The notes: generated by a model from the letters alone, not told the origin. A DNA stretch of 64,000 bases from an uncultured cyanobacterium (GCA_937899645.1 CALCCD010000127.1:1-64000), one strand, 5' to 3'. Counted from the stretch's first letter, positions 19,142 to 28,165 are shown. Numbers and translations: made by a program.

Positions 19142-20749
19142 TCAAGCCGTGTCGATCGGCGCGCGTATGAGAAGAACGGCGATACCGGTCGCGATCCAGA
19201 TTAGCGCAACGGCAGCGAACCAGTTTCCGTAGCGGACGTAGGGGGTACGGGTGGTGCGCGGCGCGAGCGCTGCGTGGTGGGTCTCGAAGCGATCGAGCCC
19301 GGAGCGCCACTGGGTACGACCGCGAGCGCCGATGAAGGCAGAGTATCCGGTGTTGGTGGCGCGGGCAATGGCGCGATCGAGCTCGATCGCGCGCATCACG
19401 TCCTGGGCGTGGTGCTGGCTGGGCATCGTGCTCGAATAGTGGGCGTTGTTGGCGGCGCTGAGGATAAACTGCGCGCCTTCGGCGACCTGGCGGCGGAGCG
19501 GCTCGGGAAAGGCCGACTCGTAGCAAATGGCGACGGCGGCGCGGCCAAAGGGCGTGTCGAAGTTCTGGCCGCGATCGCCGAATTCGAGAATTGCGGTCAG
19601 TGGCGAAAGTCGGGAAATCAGACCGCCGAGCCGATCGGCAAACGGAACGTACTCACCAAGGGGAACGAGCTTGGCTTTGTCGTAGCGGCTGGTGGTCGCG
19701 AGGCTGCCGTCGGTGGCGGGAACGACGGTGAGCAGGCTGTTGGTGTAGCGGCGGCGATCGCCTTGCATCGTGCCCAGCCACACTGGGACGCCGCGATCGG
19801 CGATCGCGAGACCGAGCTGACCGTCGGGGCTGTCGATGTTGCGCGCGCCGCTCCAGAAGACGGGCAGGGCAGTTTCCGGCGTCAGGACGATATCGACGCC
19901 GCGATCGGCCAGCTCGTTGTAGCCGTCGCGGTAGTTAAGCAACGCTTTGCGAATGCCGCCGGGATAAAGCTTGATGTCGTTGGGAATATTGCCTTGGACG
20001 ATGCCGACCTCGAACGAGGCTGCGGCGCTGGGGACGGCTTCGGCGTTCAGCGACGCCCAGCCCAGCGCGTGCAGCCCGAAACACAGGCCGATCGCGCCCG
20101 CGAGCCAGCGGCGGCGGCCCGATGCCCGCAAGCCCAGCGCTAGCAGACCGTTGACCGCCACGATCGCCGCACTGACCACGGTCGGCCCCGACAGGCGATC
20201 GAGCTGCAAAATAACCAGGTTATGGGGGCTCTGGGTCAGCGACAGCCACGGCCACCACAGCGCCCCGCGACTCCAGAGCGTCTCCAGCAGCGCCCAGAGC
20301 CCCGCTCCGGAGGTAACGAGCCACGCCGCCAGCCACGGCCCCGCAGCCCGCCGCCGACTCCAGCGGGCCAACCCGCCCATCGCGATCGCCCAGACCGTGG
20401 GAACCGCGCCGCCGACGACCGTAATCGCCACCCAGCAAAACGCCGCGATCGCCACGCTCTGCCCCCACGACACGCCCATCCACATCATCGGATGCACGCC
20501 CGTAATCCATTGCAGCGTCACGCCATCAAACCCGAGACCCCAAACGACCCCCACCAGCGCCGTCTGCCGCAAAGACATACCGCCTAGCACCCGCTGCCAG
20601 AGCGGCACGAGCCCGACCCAGGCTAGCCACCACCAGCCCAGAGGCTCGTTCGCCAGTCCGGTCAAGCAACCCGCCACAAAGACGGCGGCCAGCGATCGCG
20701 CACGATCGCTGGAAAAGAAGCGGGCGAATTGCGCGAAGACAGTGTTCAT
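19142..20749 (-). CDS. lnt: Apolipoprotein N-acyltransferase
   Basis: Lnt adds the third acyl chain to the N-terminal Cys of lipoproteins at the plasma membrane. The 535-residue protein has an N-terminal half with several membrane helices and a C-terminal nitrilase-like domain. The catalytic triad is visible as Glu in LTPETALPVFW, Lys in YDKAKLVPLGEYVPF and Cys in AICYESAFPEP. The window also encodes a likely lipoprotein (the TRAP protein at 23-24 kb). The gene is alone on this strand. Confidence 0.95.
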   Translation of the reverse strand: MNTVFAQFARFFSSDRARSLAAVFVAGCLTGLANEPLGWWWLAWVGLVPLWQRVLGGMSLRQTALVGVVWGLGFDGVTLQWITGVHPMMWMGVSWGQSVAIAAFCWVAITVVGGAVPTVWAIAMGGLARWSRRRAAGPWLAAWLVTSGAGLWALLETLWSRGALWWPWLSLTQSPHNLVILQLDRLSGPTVVSAAIVAVNGLLALGLRASGRRRWLAGAIGLCFGLHALGWASLNAEAVPSAAASFEVGIVQGNIPNDIKLYPGGIRKALLNYRDGYNELADRGVDIVLTPETALPVFWSGARNIDSPDGQLGLAIADRGVPVWLGTMQGDRRRYTNSLLTVVPATDGSLATTSRYDKAKLVPLGEYVPFADRLGGLISRLSPLTAILEFGDRGQNFDTPFGRAAVAICYESAFPEPLRRQVAEGAQFILSAANNAHYSSTMPSQHHAQDVMRAIELDRAIARATNTGYSAFIGARGRTQWRSGLDRFETHHAALAPRTTRTPYVRYGNWFAAVALIWIATGIAVLLIRAPIDTA

Positions 20750-20881
20750 TTAGCAGAACAGGTCGCAAAACATGGCGCGGCGGAGAGTTTCAAAAGAAAC
20801 CTGTGATGTTGACGGAGGCTCTCCGAACGTTCAGAAGCCCGAGATCTCAGCCGACCTACACGGTATCTCAACAACAGAAAA

Positions 20882-20907
20882 CGCAGAAGTAAAAATTTAC
20901 TCCTGCG
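20882..20907 (-). terminator. Terminator of the thrC-moaD pair
   Basis: On the minus strand CGCAGGAGTAAA pairs with TTTACTTCTGCG with one mismatch and is followed by TTTTCTG. It lies 64 bases after the MoaD/ThiS stop. Confidence 0.75.
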
Positions 20908-20970
20908 CAAAGATGAGTGATACCTGAGCGATGGCGCTAAGTTAGCGCGAGGCCCGGCAAATCCAGGCCA

Positions 20971-21246
20971 TCAGCCCCCGGCAACTGCGGGGACGATGCT
21001 GACTTCATCACCATCACTCAAGGCTGTTTCCGTGTTGTCCAGGAAGCGGATATCTTCGCTGTTCACGTAAAAATTTAGAAAGCGACGCGGCGCACCGGAT
21101 TCGTCGCACAGACGGGCTTTAATGCCGGGGCAGCTCGTTTCGAGCGCGTCGATTAGCTGCGAAATCGAACCGGCGTCGCACTCGATCGTCGCCTGCTCGT
21201 TGGTGAACTTTTGCAGTGGGGTGGGGATGAGAACTTTAACGGCCAT
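20971..21246 (-). CDS. MoaD/ThiS family sulfur-carrier protein
   Basis: This 91-residue beta-grasp protein starts [13 protein letters not shown] and ends VPAVAGG: the terminal Gly-Gly is the site that becomes a thiocarboxylate in sulfur carriers. Other family traits are [16 protein letters not shown] and the [12 protein letters not shown] strand before the tail. It lies 196 bases downstream of thrC on the same strand. Its partner is not certain: it could serve molybdopterin, thiamine or an amino-acid sulfur pathway. The thrC neighbourhood argues for the last, by analogy with CysO beside cysteine synthase. Confidence 0.9.
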   Translation of the reverse strand: MAVKVLIPTPLQKFTNEQATIECDAGSISQLIDALETSCPGIKARLCDESGAPRRFLNFYVNSEDIRFLDNTETALSDGDEVSIVPAVAGG

Positions 21247-21355
21247 TGACTTGAGTAAAACAGACTGAAAACTGAAATGAATTTAAGCGTAACGGGCGAT
21301 CGAAAATCGCTCGAAACTTTGCGGCAAGAGTACGCCAGCAAAATAAGCGCTCGAC

Positions 21356-21441
21356 TGCGGTAGGGGCGTCACGGCAGTGCGTCCGCAATACAGAGCGCTC
21401 GGCACTAGTGCCCGGGCGCTCCGTATTGCGCCCCTACGGCA
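21356..21441. repeat. Nested inverted repeat between thrC and moaD-like gene
   Basis: Outer arms TGCGGTAGGGGCG (21356-21368) and CGCCCCTACGGCA (21429-21441) pair with one mismatch. Inside, GCAATAC (21385-21391) pairs with GTATTGC (21423-21429), and GAGCGC/GGGCGCTC and GGCACT/AGTGCC extend the structure. The GTAGGGGCG...CGCCCCTAC form is typical of dispersed palindromic elements in cyanobacteria. As RNA it would fold strongly and could reduce read-through from thrC into the carrier gene. Confidence 0.7.
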
Positions 21442-21442
21442 G

Positions 21443-22747
21443 CTAAACCGTGGTTTGTTCCCAGTCGAGGCGATTGAGGGTGTTGGCACGCTCGAAGGCC
21501 GCTTCAAATGACTCGAGCTTCGGCTCGATCGTCAGCGGCTCGCCAACGTAGGCCGAGATGGCCTCTTGGGTTTTCAGGCCGTTGCCGGTGATGTAGGCCA
21601 CTGTAGTTTCGTCGGGGTCGATTTTGCCCGCTTCCACGAGCTTCTTGAGGACGGCGATCGTCGTACCGCCTGCAGTTTCAGTGAAGATGCCCTCGGTCTC
21701 CGCCAAGAGCTTCATGCCCTCGATGATTTCGGGGTCGGTCACATCTTCGATGTTGCCGTTGGTTTTCTTGGCGATTTCCAGGGCGTAGACGCCGTCTGCC
21801 GGGTTGCCGATCGCGATCGACTTGGCGATCGTGTTGGGCTTGACGGGCTTGATGAAGTCGCGACCTTCTTTGAAGGCTTGGGAAATCGGCGAGCAGCCTT
21901 CGGCCTGTGCGCCGCTGAAGCGCACGTCTTTGCCTTCAACCAGGCCGCACTCGACGAACTCGTTGAAGCCTTTGTAAATCTTGCCGAACAGCGAGCCGGA
22001 GGCCAGCGGCGCAACGATGTGGTCGGGCAGTTCCCAGCCCAGTTGCTCGGCAACTTCAAAGCCCAGAGTCTTCGAGCCTTCGGAGTAATAGGGACGCAGG
22101 TTGATATTCACGAAGCCCCAGCCGTGGGTGTTGGCGACTTCCGAACACAGGCGGTTGACCTGGTCGTAGTTGCCTTTCACGGCCATCAGCGTCGGGTTGT
22201 AAATCAGCGTGCCGAGGACTTTGCCCGCTTCCAGGTCGGCGGGGATAAATACGCAGCAGTCGAGACCGGCGTGGGCGGCGATCGCGGCAGTCGAGTTCGC
22301 CAGGTTGCCGGTGCTCGCGCAGGAAACCGTGGAGAAACCCAGCTCGCGAGCGCGGGTCAGGGCAACGGAGACGACGCGATCTTTGAAGCTCAGCGTCGGC
22401 ATGTTGACCGCGTCGTTTTTGATGTAAAGCTTCTTGAGACCCAGGCGACGCGCGAGGCGTTTGGCTTCCACCAGCGGCGTCATGCCCGTACCGACATCGA
22501 TCGGGTCGCTGGACTCGACGGGCAGAAACTGGCGGTAGCGCCAGATCGAGTTCGGGCCAGCCTCGATCGTCTCGCGGGTGACGGTGTTGCGAATAACGTC
22601 GTAGTCGTATTTAACTTCCAGCGGACCGAAGCAGAGGTCGCAAACGTGCTTGGCCTCAGCCTCGTACTCAGCGCCACATTCCTTGCACTTCAGCTTGTGG
22701 AATGCGGGCTTGGTCGTCAGAGTCGGACGCTCGATGGCTTGGGTCAT
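21443..22747 (-). CDS. thrC: Threonine synthase
   Basis: ThrC converts O-phosphohomoserine to threonine using PLP. The 434-residue protein begins with a zinc-ribbon-like CKECG...CDLCFG (residues 20-40), then the PLP-fold markers: TGMTPLVEAKRLA, the PLP lysine in MPTLSFKDRVVSVAL, SCASTGNLANSTAA and, near the C-terminus, TETAGGTTIAVLKKL. This is the plant/archaeal-type enzyme. The MoaD/ThiS gene follows on the same strand, separated by a nested palindrome. Confidence 0.95.
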   Translation of the reverse strand: MTQAIERPTLTTKPAFHKLKCKECGAEYEAEAKHVCDLCFGPLEVKYDYDVIRNTVTRETIEAGPNSIWRYRQFLPVESSDPIDVGTGMTPLVEAKRLARRLGLKKLYIKNDAVNMPTLSFKDRVVSVALTRARELGFSTVSCASTGNLANSTAAIAAHAGLDCCVFIPADLEAGKVLGTLIYNPTLMAVKGNYDQVNRLCSEVANTHGWGFVNINLRPYYSEGSKTLGFEVAEQLGWELPDHIVAPLASGSLFGKIYKGFNEFVECGLVEGKDVRFSGAQAEGCSPISQAFKEGRDFIKPVKPNTIAKSIAIGNPADGVYALEIAKKTNGNIEDVTDPEIIEGMKLLAETEGIFTETAGGTTIAVLKKLVEAGKIDPDETTVAYITGNGLKTQEAISAYVGEPLTIEPKLESFEAAFERANTLNRLDWEQTTV

Positions 22748-22905
22748 ATCTCTAAGCGCTATTGAAGCGCGGTCGTATCACTCATTGGGCGTCAATGTAG
22801 CACGGCGTCAAAGTGTCGCAAAACATACCCGACTTTTTTAATCGGGATTAAATCGCGCGAGAAAAAACGGCGATCGCGTCGCCGTCTGAAGTTCGATCTG
22901 AGTTT

Positions 22906-22961
22906 GTTGAATCCAAACCTGAAGCTGGCGTCTGTTGAATCCGAACCTGAAGCTGTCGTTT
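22906..22961. repeat. Two tandem 28-bp units
   Basis: A 28-base unit beginning GTTGAATCCAAACCTGAAGC is repeated once with three differences, in the gap between the TRAP protein gene and thrC. No function is evident. Confidence 0.6.
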
Positions 22962-22984
22962 GGCAAGAGATGCGCCGCTCGGGG

Positions 22985-24103
22985 CTACTTGCCGTTCGAC
23001 TCGCCCTGCCCCATTGCGTAAGACGCAAAGCTCAGCTCGTTAATCGTGTTCCAGGCACGGACGCGCTCGCGAAACGCCGACCATCGATCGAACACCTCTT
23101 TAAAAGCTGGGTCGCTCGCGGCATTCTCTGTCAGCAGCTCGTCGGCGACCTCGCGGGCTGCATCGAGGATCTCCGTGCTGTAGGGGCGCAACTGCGTACC
23201 GCTGTCGATCAGCTCTTGAAGCGCGCCTGCGTTGAGCGCGTCGTACTGCGCCAGCATCATCATGTTTGCTTCCATCGCTGCCGTCTTGAAGGCTTCCTGG
23301 TATTCCGGCGGCAGCGCGTTCCACTCGTTCAGGTTGACCAGCACGTCCAGCGTTGCGCCCGGTTCCCACCAGCCCGGATAGTAGTAAAACGGAGCCGCCG
23401 TGTTCAGCCCCAGCTTCCGATCGTCGTAGGGGCCGACCCACTCCGCCGCGTCGATCGCGCCGCGCTCGAGGGCCAGGAATACCTCGCTTCCCGGCAGCAC
23501 CTGCACGTTGACCCCCAGGCGCGACATGACCTCACCGCCCATACCCGGAATCCGCATCTTCAGGCCGTTTAGGTCGGCGACGGTGTTGATTTTACGCTTA
23601 AACCAGCCGCCCATCTGCGTGCCGGTATTGCCCGCCGGGAAGCTGATAATGCCGAAGTCGGCGTAGATTTTATGAATCGCTTCAAGGCCCCCCGCCCGGT
23701 ACATCCAGGCATTGTGTTGCTGGGCGTTGAGGCCGAAGGGAATCGCCGTCGCAAAGCCCAGTGCCGAACTCTTGCCGATGTAGTAGTAGCTGGCCGTGTG
23801 GCCGCACTGCACCGTTCCGTCCTGCACCGCGTCCATCACCTGGAGCGGCGGCACTAGCTCGCCCCCGGCGTAAACATCGATCGTAAAGCGCCCGTCGGTT
23901 ATGGCGCTGACGCGATCGGCAACAGTCTGCGCGCCGCCGTAGATGGTTTCGAGAGAAGTGGGCCAGCTTGCAGCCATCGTCCAGGAGACTCGGGGTAAGC
24001 TGCCGCTTCCGGCGGTGTTGTTGGCGGCGGGGCTACAGGCGGCGGCCAGGGCAGCGGTCGTGCCACCTAGGGCGGCATTACGAATGAGGTTGCGGCGTTT
24101 CAT
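22985..24103 (-). CDS. TRAP transporter substrate-binding lipoprotein (DctP family)
   Basis: The 372-residue product is the extracytoplasmic solute receptor of a TRAP transporter. The N-terminus MKRRNLIRNAALGGTTAALA combines a twin-arginine motif with a lipobox (LAAAC), so it is likely exported folded by Tat and lipidated. The body shows DctP traits: YGGAQTVADRVSAITDGRF, AGGELVPPLQVMDAVQDG, LNGLKMRIPGMGGEVM and ERGAIDAAEWVGPYDD. These resemble the subgroup binding 2-oxo or monocarboxylic acids. The frame opens upstream at 24493 but the signal sequence sets the start at 24103. The membrane subunits are not in this window. Confidence 0.92.
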   Translation of the reverse strand: MKRRNLIRNAALGGTTAALAAACSPAANNTAGSGSLPRVSWTMAASWPTSLETIYGGAQTVADRVSAITDGRFTIDVYAGGELVPPLQVMDAVQDGTVQCGHTASYYYIGKSSALGFATAIPFGLNAQQHNAWMYRAGGLEAIHKIYADFGIISFPAGNTGTQMGGWFKRKINTVADLNGLKMRIPGMGGEVMSRLGVNVQVLPGSEVFLALERGAIDAAEWVGPYDDRKLGLNTAAPFYYYPGWWEPGATLDVLVNLNEWNALPPEYQEAFKTAAMEANMMMLAQYDALNAGALQELIDSGTQLRPYSTEILDAAREVADELLTENAASDPAFKEVFDRWSAFRERVRAWNTINELSFASYAMGQGESNGK

Positions 24104-24204
24104 GGTGGGTTTTATCGCGATTTTTTGTCGTGTTTTTTTAGGTCGGAGCGGAGGCGCAGAATGGCGGAACGAGCCTGCCAGAGCCGTGCATCTGCTCAAT
24201 GTTG

Positions 24205-24288
24205 TTAGGCTGTGAGTTTCGAGAGGAGGCCTGCGCCGCGAGGAAATCGGCAGTCCTCGTGGTGGCCGAGAGGTTCGGCTTTTTTTAA
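24205..24288 (+). ncRNA. Candidate small RNA with terminator (plus strand)
   Basis: In a 416-base gap the plus strand has a hairpin CGAGGA...TCCTCG (about 24239-24259) followed by a typical terminator: GCCGA-GAGGT-TCGGC at 24265-24279 then seven T. No plus-strand gene lies upstream to need this terminator, so an independent short transcript is plausible. It would also be antisense to the 5' leader of the TRAP protein mRNA. The 5' end is not defined and no known RNA family was recognised. Confidence 0.4.
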
Positions 24289-24380
24289 GAGGCTGGATTG
24301 AAGGAATCGGATCTCTGAAGGTGAGCGATTTTATCGTAGGGGCGCTCCAAGCCGCCGCCTTCAGGCAGGCTGAAGACACG

Positions 24381-24409
24381 AAAAAAGCGGGGTGAAAATC
24401 GACCCCGCT
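24381..24409 (-). terminator. Rho-independent terminator of the RRM protein gene
   Basis: On the minus strand AGCGGGGT pairs with ACCCCGCT across an 8-base loop, followed by TTTTTT. It lies about 110 bases after the RRM gene. Confidence 0.85.
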
Positions 24410-24519
24410 GGTGGGCGATCGTGCGATCGCCTCACAGTGTATTGGCTGCTCGGACATGGACTTCCCGGCGTGGGATACCGAACGGCATTTCAATCGATTT
24501 CGGCGATCGAGGCCGGAGC

Positions 24520-24948
24520 TTACGAGTTCGTAGTTTGCGCTTCGAGCTGCTGCTTGAGCTTGGCCAGTTCGTCCGCCCAGCGCGGGTCGGGTTGGCTCGC
24601 TGCCGCCGGGGTGCTGCCCGCCGAGCGCAGGCCGGAGCCGGGCTTGTTGCCGCGACGCGCGCCGCCATTGCTGCGAACCGGCGCGGGCGCGTCCTCTTTC
24701 TTGCGGGGTTGAGCTTTCTCGACCTTAATGCTGGTATCGCCCAGCGCCTTGCCGTCGTACTCCGCAATGATCTTATCGGCATCTTCGTCCGCCTCGACGG
24801 TAACGAACGCAAAGCCACGGCATTTGCCCGTCTTGCGGTCGGTGACGATCTTGATCGACAGCTCGACGCCCGAATCTTTGAACAGCTCCTGCAGCTCCTC
24901 TTGCTCGATTTCCTTCGGCAGATTACCGACGTAAAGGCGGGTGGACAT
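24520..24948 (-). CDS. RNA-binding protein with one RRM domain
   Basis: This 142-residue protein has one RRM at the N-terminus with RNP2 (LYVGNLP, residues 5-11) and RNP1 (CRGFAFVTV, about residue 43), and a low-complexity tail rich in Ala, Gly, Pro and Lys/Arg (about residues 80-142). Such Rbp proteins in cyanobacteria are often cold-induced and bind mRNA or take part in mRNA localisation at thylakoids. GGAGG precedes the ATG. The tail, ending in a short helix (DELAKLKQQLEAQ), is longer than in the smallest Rbp proteins. Confidence 0.93.
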   Translation of the reverse strand: MSTRLYVGNLPKEIEQEELQELFKDSGVELSIKIVTDRKTGKCRGFAFVTVEADEDADKIIAEYDGKALGDTSIKVEKAQPRKKEDAPAPVRSNGGARRGNKPGSGLRSAGSTPAAASQPDPRWADELAKLKQQLEAQTTNS

Positions 24949-25600
24949 GATGGATAAACCTCCGGTGATTAACGGTCTGAGAAATAAGGTGTGGCGAGCG
25001 TTCCCACGAGGTACCTGCGGTCTAGGGCGCTATCCGCAGCGCTGAGCTGGAATGGAGCCGACGTGCAAGCTGCGAGGTCGCGTTGAGTGCGATCGAGTTG
25101 GGAAAACTCGGCGCAGATGGGCGCTGTCGGCGTCGCATCGGAAACAGCCACATTCGCGGCGCTCGCGGGCACTTCGATACCGACAGGAGATTTAGAAACA
25201 GTGGCGTGAATGGCGGATCGAATTCGGGCGGCTTTCTTTTCCGATCGAAGAAATCTTTGTTGAAAGGATGGGCTTCAAAAGCGCCGTATCGAGCAAGCGT
25301 TCGCAAGCTTCTCAGCCGTTAGACTAGATACCACTCTTAATTTTTATAAGCCGCCCGATACGTCTGTATCGACTGAAACAAACCGTGTTGAATCTTACGA
25401 TTACTTTCGCTTTTTGTGCAAGCCTTTTGGACGACTTCCAACCCTGACGGCCATATAGGTGCGGCAAGCGCGACACCGACCTAAATTCAAGGTCTAGCTC
25501 AGTTGGATTCACACTATCACAACTTATCAAAAAGAAACAAAACTTCAAAGTATAGGAGCGCCTCCTGTGGATAGGTGACGAGCGGGCGGGCTGAAGGTGG
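24949..25600. other. 652-base intergenic region
   Basis: This gap lies between two minus-strand genes and is lower in GC than its surroundings, especially 25320-25560. A minus-strand frame ending at 25324 could encode about 62 residues from a GTG near 25509 (begins VNPTELDLEFRS), but there is no ribosome site and no recognisable family, so I do not call it. A GC-rich hairpin (GGCGGGCT/AGCCCGCC at 25587-25614) overlaps the stop of the downstream gene. Confidence 0.4.
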
Positions 25601-28033
25601 TTACAGCCCGCCTCGCGCGATCGCGATCGCGCCCCAAAACGCGCAAAGAACGGCGATCGTCGTCGACCAGATCGGGTGGCCGTTTTGGGCGGAAGCGTCG
25701 GCCTGTGGCGCGCCGTCTGCTGGCGTTCCGACCTCCAGGCGATCGACGTCGATCCAGGGGGCGAAGCCGCGACGGAACCAGCCGGTGACGGTGACGGTTT
25801 GGCCGATCGCGTCCACGGCACGGTCGTAAGTGGGGACGAGCCAGCCCAGCCAGCCGGTGCGATCGAGAACGTGCAGCGGCCAGAGGCGCTGACCGTCGTC
25901 GAGCCAGAGGTCTTGGCCGAACCAGTTGGCGACGCCGCGCCGCCCCACGAGCGTGCCGGTCAGGCGTAGGGTGCGGCTGTCGATCGGCAGGCTGTCGAGG
26001 TCGAACGTCCAGCGATCGAGGTCGGGCTCGGTGTTAAGGGCGTAGGGCTTGAAGTTAGGGAAAAAAGCGTTAACGCGCAGCAGCGTGCCGACCGCAAAAC
26101 CGACGAGGGTCAGGCCCAGGGTCAGCCACGGCCAGTCGGCTTGGAGCCAGGAGAGCGAACGCAGCTCGAACAGCCTGCCGATCGTGCCGACGCTAGCGGC
26201 GATTGCCACCAAACCCAGCGCCACCGAGACGCCTAAAAACGGCGCGAGATTGTGCATCAGGGTCGTACTGGCGAGCAGGCTGGCCGGGGAGATCGGTAAG
26301 ACGCGCTTAGGCGAGCGCAGGCGGCGGTTGTCGCTTTGAGCGATCAGCTCCTCGGCGGTAAACTCCGGCGCGGCTCCGGCACGCTCGGCCAGGGCGACAA
26401 GTCGGGCGAGGCGCTGACCCAGGGGCGGGTGGGCGCTGGCGATCGACAGCCAGATGCCATAGGAGCCGCTCGCTTCCCAGCGCAGCGCGGCCAGTACCGA
26501 AGTGCGATCGGCGTATCGTCCGAACCAGACGCCGTGAAGCGGATCGATGCCACCCAGGGAAACGAACCGCTCCAGCAGCCGGGGCAGAGCACGCGCGTTG
26601 CCACACTCACCGCACTCGAAAGCCGCGCGCATCGACATGGCTTGCTTGACCAGGCTGCGGGCGCGGGCGTTGGGGTTGCCGGTCAGGTTGGCCGAAAAGC
26701 GATCGGCGTAGGTTTGGCGCAGGCGCGACCAGTAAAGCACCGGCAGATTCAGCAGCCGGTAGACGCCATAGGCAAGGGTCGCAAACGTCGAGGTCAGCCA
26801 GAGCGTGAATCCCGCCGCGAGGTAAATCGCGCTCTCGAGGCTGAAGGCCAGCGCATCCGGCTTGCGTACAGTGGCGATCGCCTCACAGCGATCGCCCAAT
26901 ACCGACAGACCGTCATAAACGCAGTAGAACACCTGTAACAGCATCGCGCTGGCCGTCGCGAAGAACACGTCCTTGCGCGCGCCTGCCCCGAGGCCCGCTG
27001 CGATATCCGCCGCCAGCTCGTCTGCTGCCAGCCCCTCGATCGCCCCGGTCGAGATTGCCAGCCGCAGCGACTTGCGGCCGTAGCCGTACGCCCACACGAA
27101 CGCGGCCGGAGCGTCGATCGTCACGAGTTGGGGCTTTGCGGCCCCCTTAGCACGGGCAAATTGCGAAATCAAACGCGCAGCCTCGGGCGAGATTTTTTTG
27201 AGGCGGCTTTGGGTCAGGGGCTTGGCACGATACTGCCACTCGAGCAGCTTATCGAGAGCAAACGGCGCGGCGATCGCGATCGCAACCAAAAACAGCGCGA
27301 TTTTCAGATCGTGCCGCAGGTAAAACGCCTGCACCGGACGCAGCCCGATCGTCAGCAAAAAGTCGTTCGCCTGTGCCATCAGCCAGTGCAGCCCAATCGT
27401 CAAGACGGCAAAAATCGCCCCGGTGGCCAAAATCTCCCGGCGGCGCAAATGTCCGGCATCCAGCGGCTTGAGTCGCTGCCAGCGCTCGGGGCGTCCGGCA
27501 TTGCGCCAGAACGTGCCGGAGTCTGTCTTGGTGGCGGGCTCGGCGGTCGGTTCGGCAGGAAGCTCGGCGGAAGCTGGGACGGTCGGTGCGTGCGGTTTGG
27601 GCAGTTTGGGCGGTTGAGGGGCGAGCGATTTGGGCCGGGGCGATTTGGGCCGAGGCGGGAGCGGTCGCCGGGCGGCGGTTTGGGTCGCGCGTCCGCTGGG
27701 CTTGTTTGGTAAGCGTGGCGCGGGTTTGGCCGGTTTGGCCGGTTTGGCCGATCTGATTGGCTCGGCGGGCGGGTGCGTTGCAGGCGTCCCGATCGCGAAG
27801 GCGTCGGCATCGAATGGATTGTCGGGCTTGGTACTGCCCGCCTCCCCGGACTCAGTCGGCGGCGTGACGATCGCGCGGGCGCGTTTCGGCTTCGTGGGAG
27901 CATTCGGCTCCGTTCCGTCCGTCTCCAGCGGTACGAAACCGGCCCGCTGGCGATCGCGCGTATCGCGGGCAGCGCGTTCGGCGTCGGGGTCGGTCGGTCG
28001 ATCGTTGCGGTCGGAAGAAGGGGGAGTCGCCAT
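25601..28033 (-). CDS. M48-type (HtpX-like) membrane protein with degenerate zinc site
   Basis: The 810-residue protein has a Pro/Lys/Ala-rich N-terminus (residues 1-170, with PAKPAKPAKPAP), membrane helices at about 200-220 and 245-260, then an M48 peptidase-like region. In active M48 enzymes the segment reads ELxAVLAHELGH; here ELAADIAAGLGAGARKD (residues 339-355) has AGLGA at 346-350 where HELGH should be. The third ligand context, usually ExxAD, is QTYADRFSANLTGNP (Q440). The later HPPLGQRLARL motif remains. A C-terminal strand-rich region follows two more helices. It is therefore probably a non-proteolytic relative of HtpX. It lies 132 bases downstream of hemC on the same strand. Confidence 0.8.
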   Translation of the reverse strand: MATPPSSDRNDRPTDPDAERAARDTRDRQRAGFVPLETDGTEPNAPTKPKRARAIVTPPTESGEAGSTKPDNPFDADAFAIGTPATHPPAEPIRSAKPAKPAKPAPRLPNKPSGRATQTAARRPLPPRPKSPRPKSLAPQPPKLPKPHAPTVPASAELPAEPTAEPATKTDSGTFWRNAGRPERWQRLKPLDAGHLRRREILATGAIFAVLTIGLHWLMAQANDFLLTIGLRPVQAFYLRHDLKIALFLVAIAIAAPFALDKLLEWQYRAKPLTQSRLKKISPEAARLISQFARAKGAAKPQLVTIDAPAAFVWAYGYGRKSLRLAISTGAIEGLAADELAADIAAGLGAGARKDVFFATASAMLLQVFYCVYDGLSVLGDRCEAIATVRKPDALAFSLESAIYLAAGFTLWLTSTFATLAYGVYRLLNLPVLYWSRLRQTYADRFSANLTGNPNARARSLVKQAMSMRAAFECGECGNARALPRLLERFVSLGGIDPLHGVWFGRYADRTSVLAALRWEASGSYGIWLSIASAHPPLGQRLARLVALAERAGAAPEFTAEELIAQSDNRRLRSPKRVLPISPASLLASTTLMHNLAPFLGVSVALGLVAIAASVGTIGRLFELRSLSWLQADWPWLTLGLTLVGFAVGTLLRVNAFFPNFKPYALNTEPDLDRWTFDLDSLPIDSRTLRLTGTLVGRRGVANWFGQDLWLDDGQRLWPLHVLDRTGWLGWLVPTYDRAVDAIGQTVTVTGWFRRGFAPWIDVDRLEVGTPADGAPQADASAQNGHPIWSTTIAVLCAFWGAIAIARGGL

Positions 28034-28165
28034 ACCGAAAGGGACGCGCGGGATTTACGGCCAGTATTTCGAGGATATCGCACGCGAAAAGCGGCGCGAT
28101 CGCGCCGGAACGATCGTGCCGCTGTATCTGACGATCAGCCCGGTCAGCCCGAGTCGGTCGGTCGA

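Noticed and set aside
25324-25509. Possible 62-residue minus-strand gene starting at a GTG
   Set aside because: No ribosome site, no recognisable family; mentioned in the intergenic entry only.
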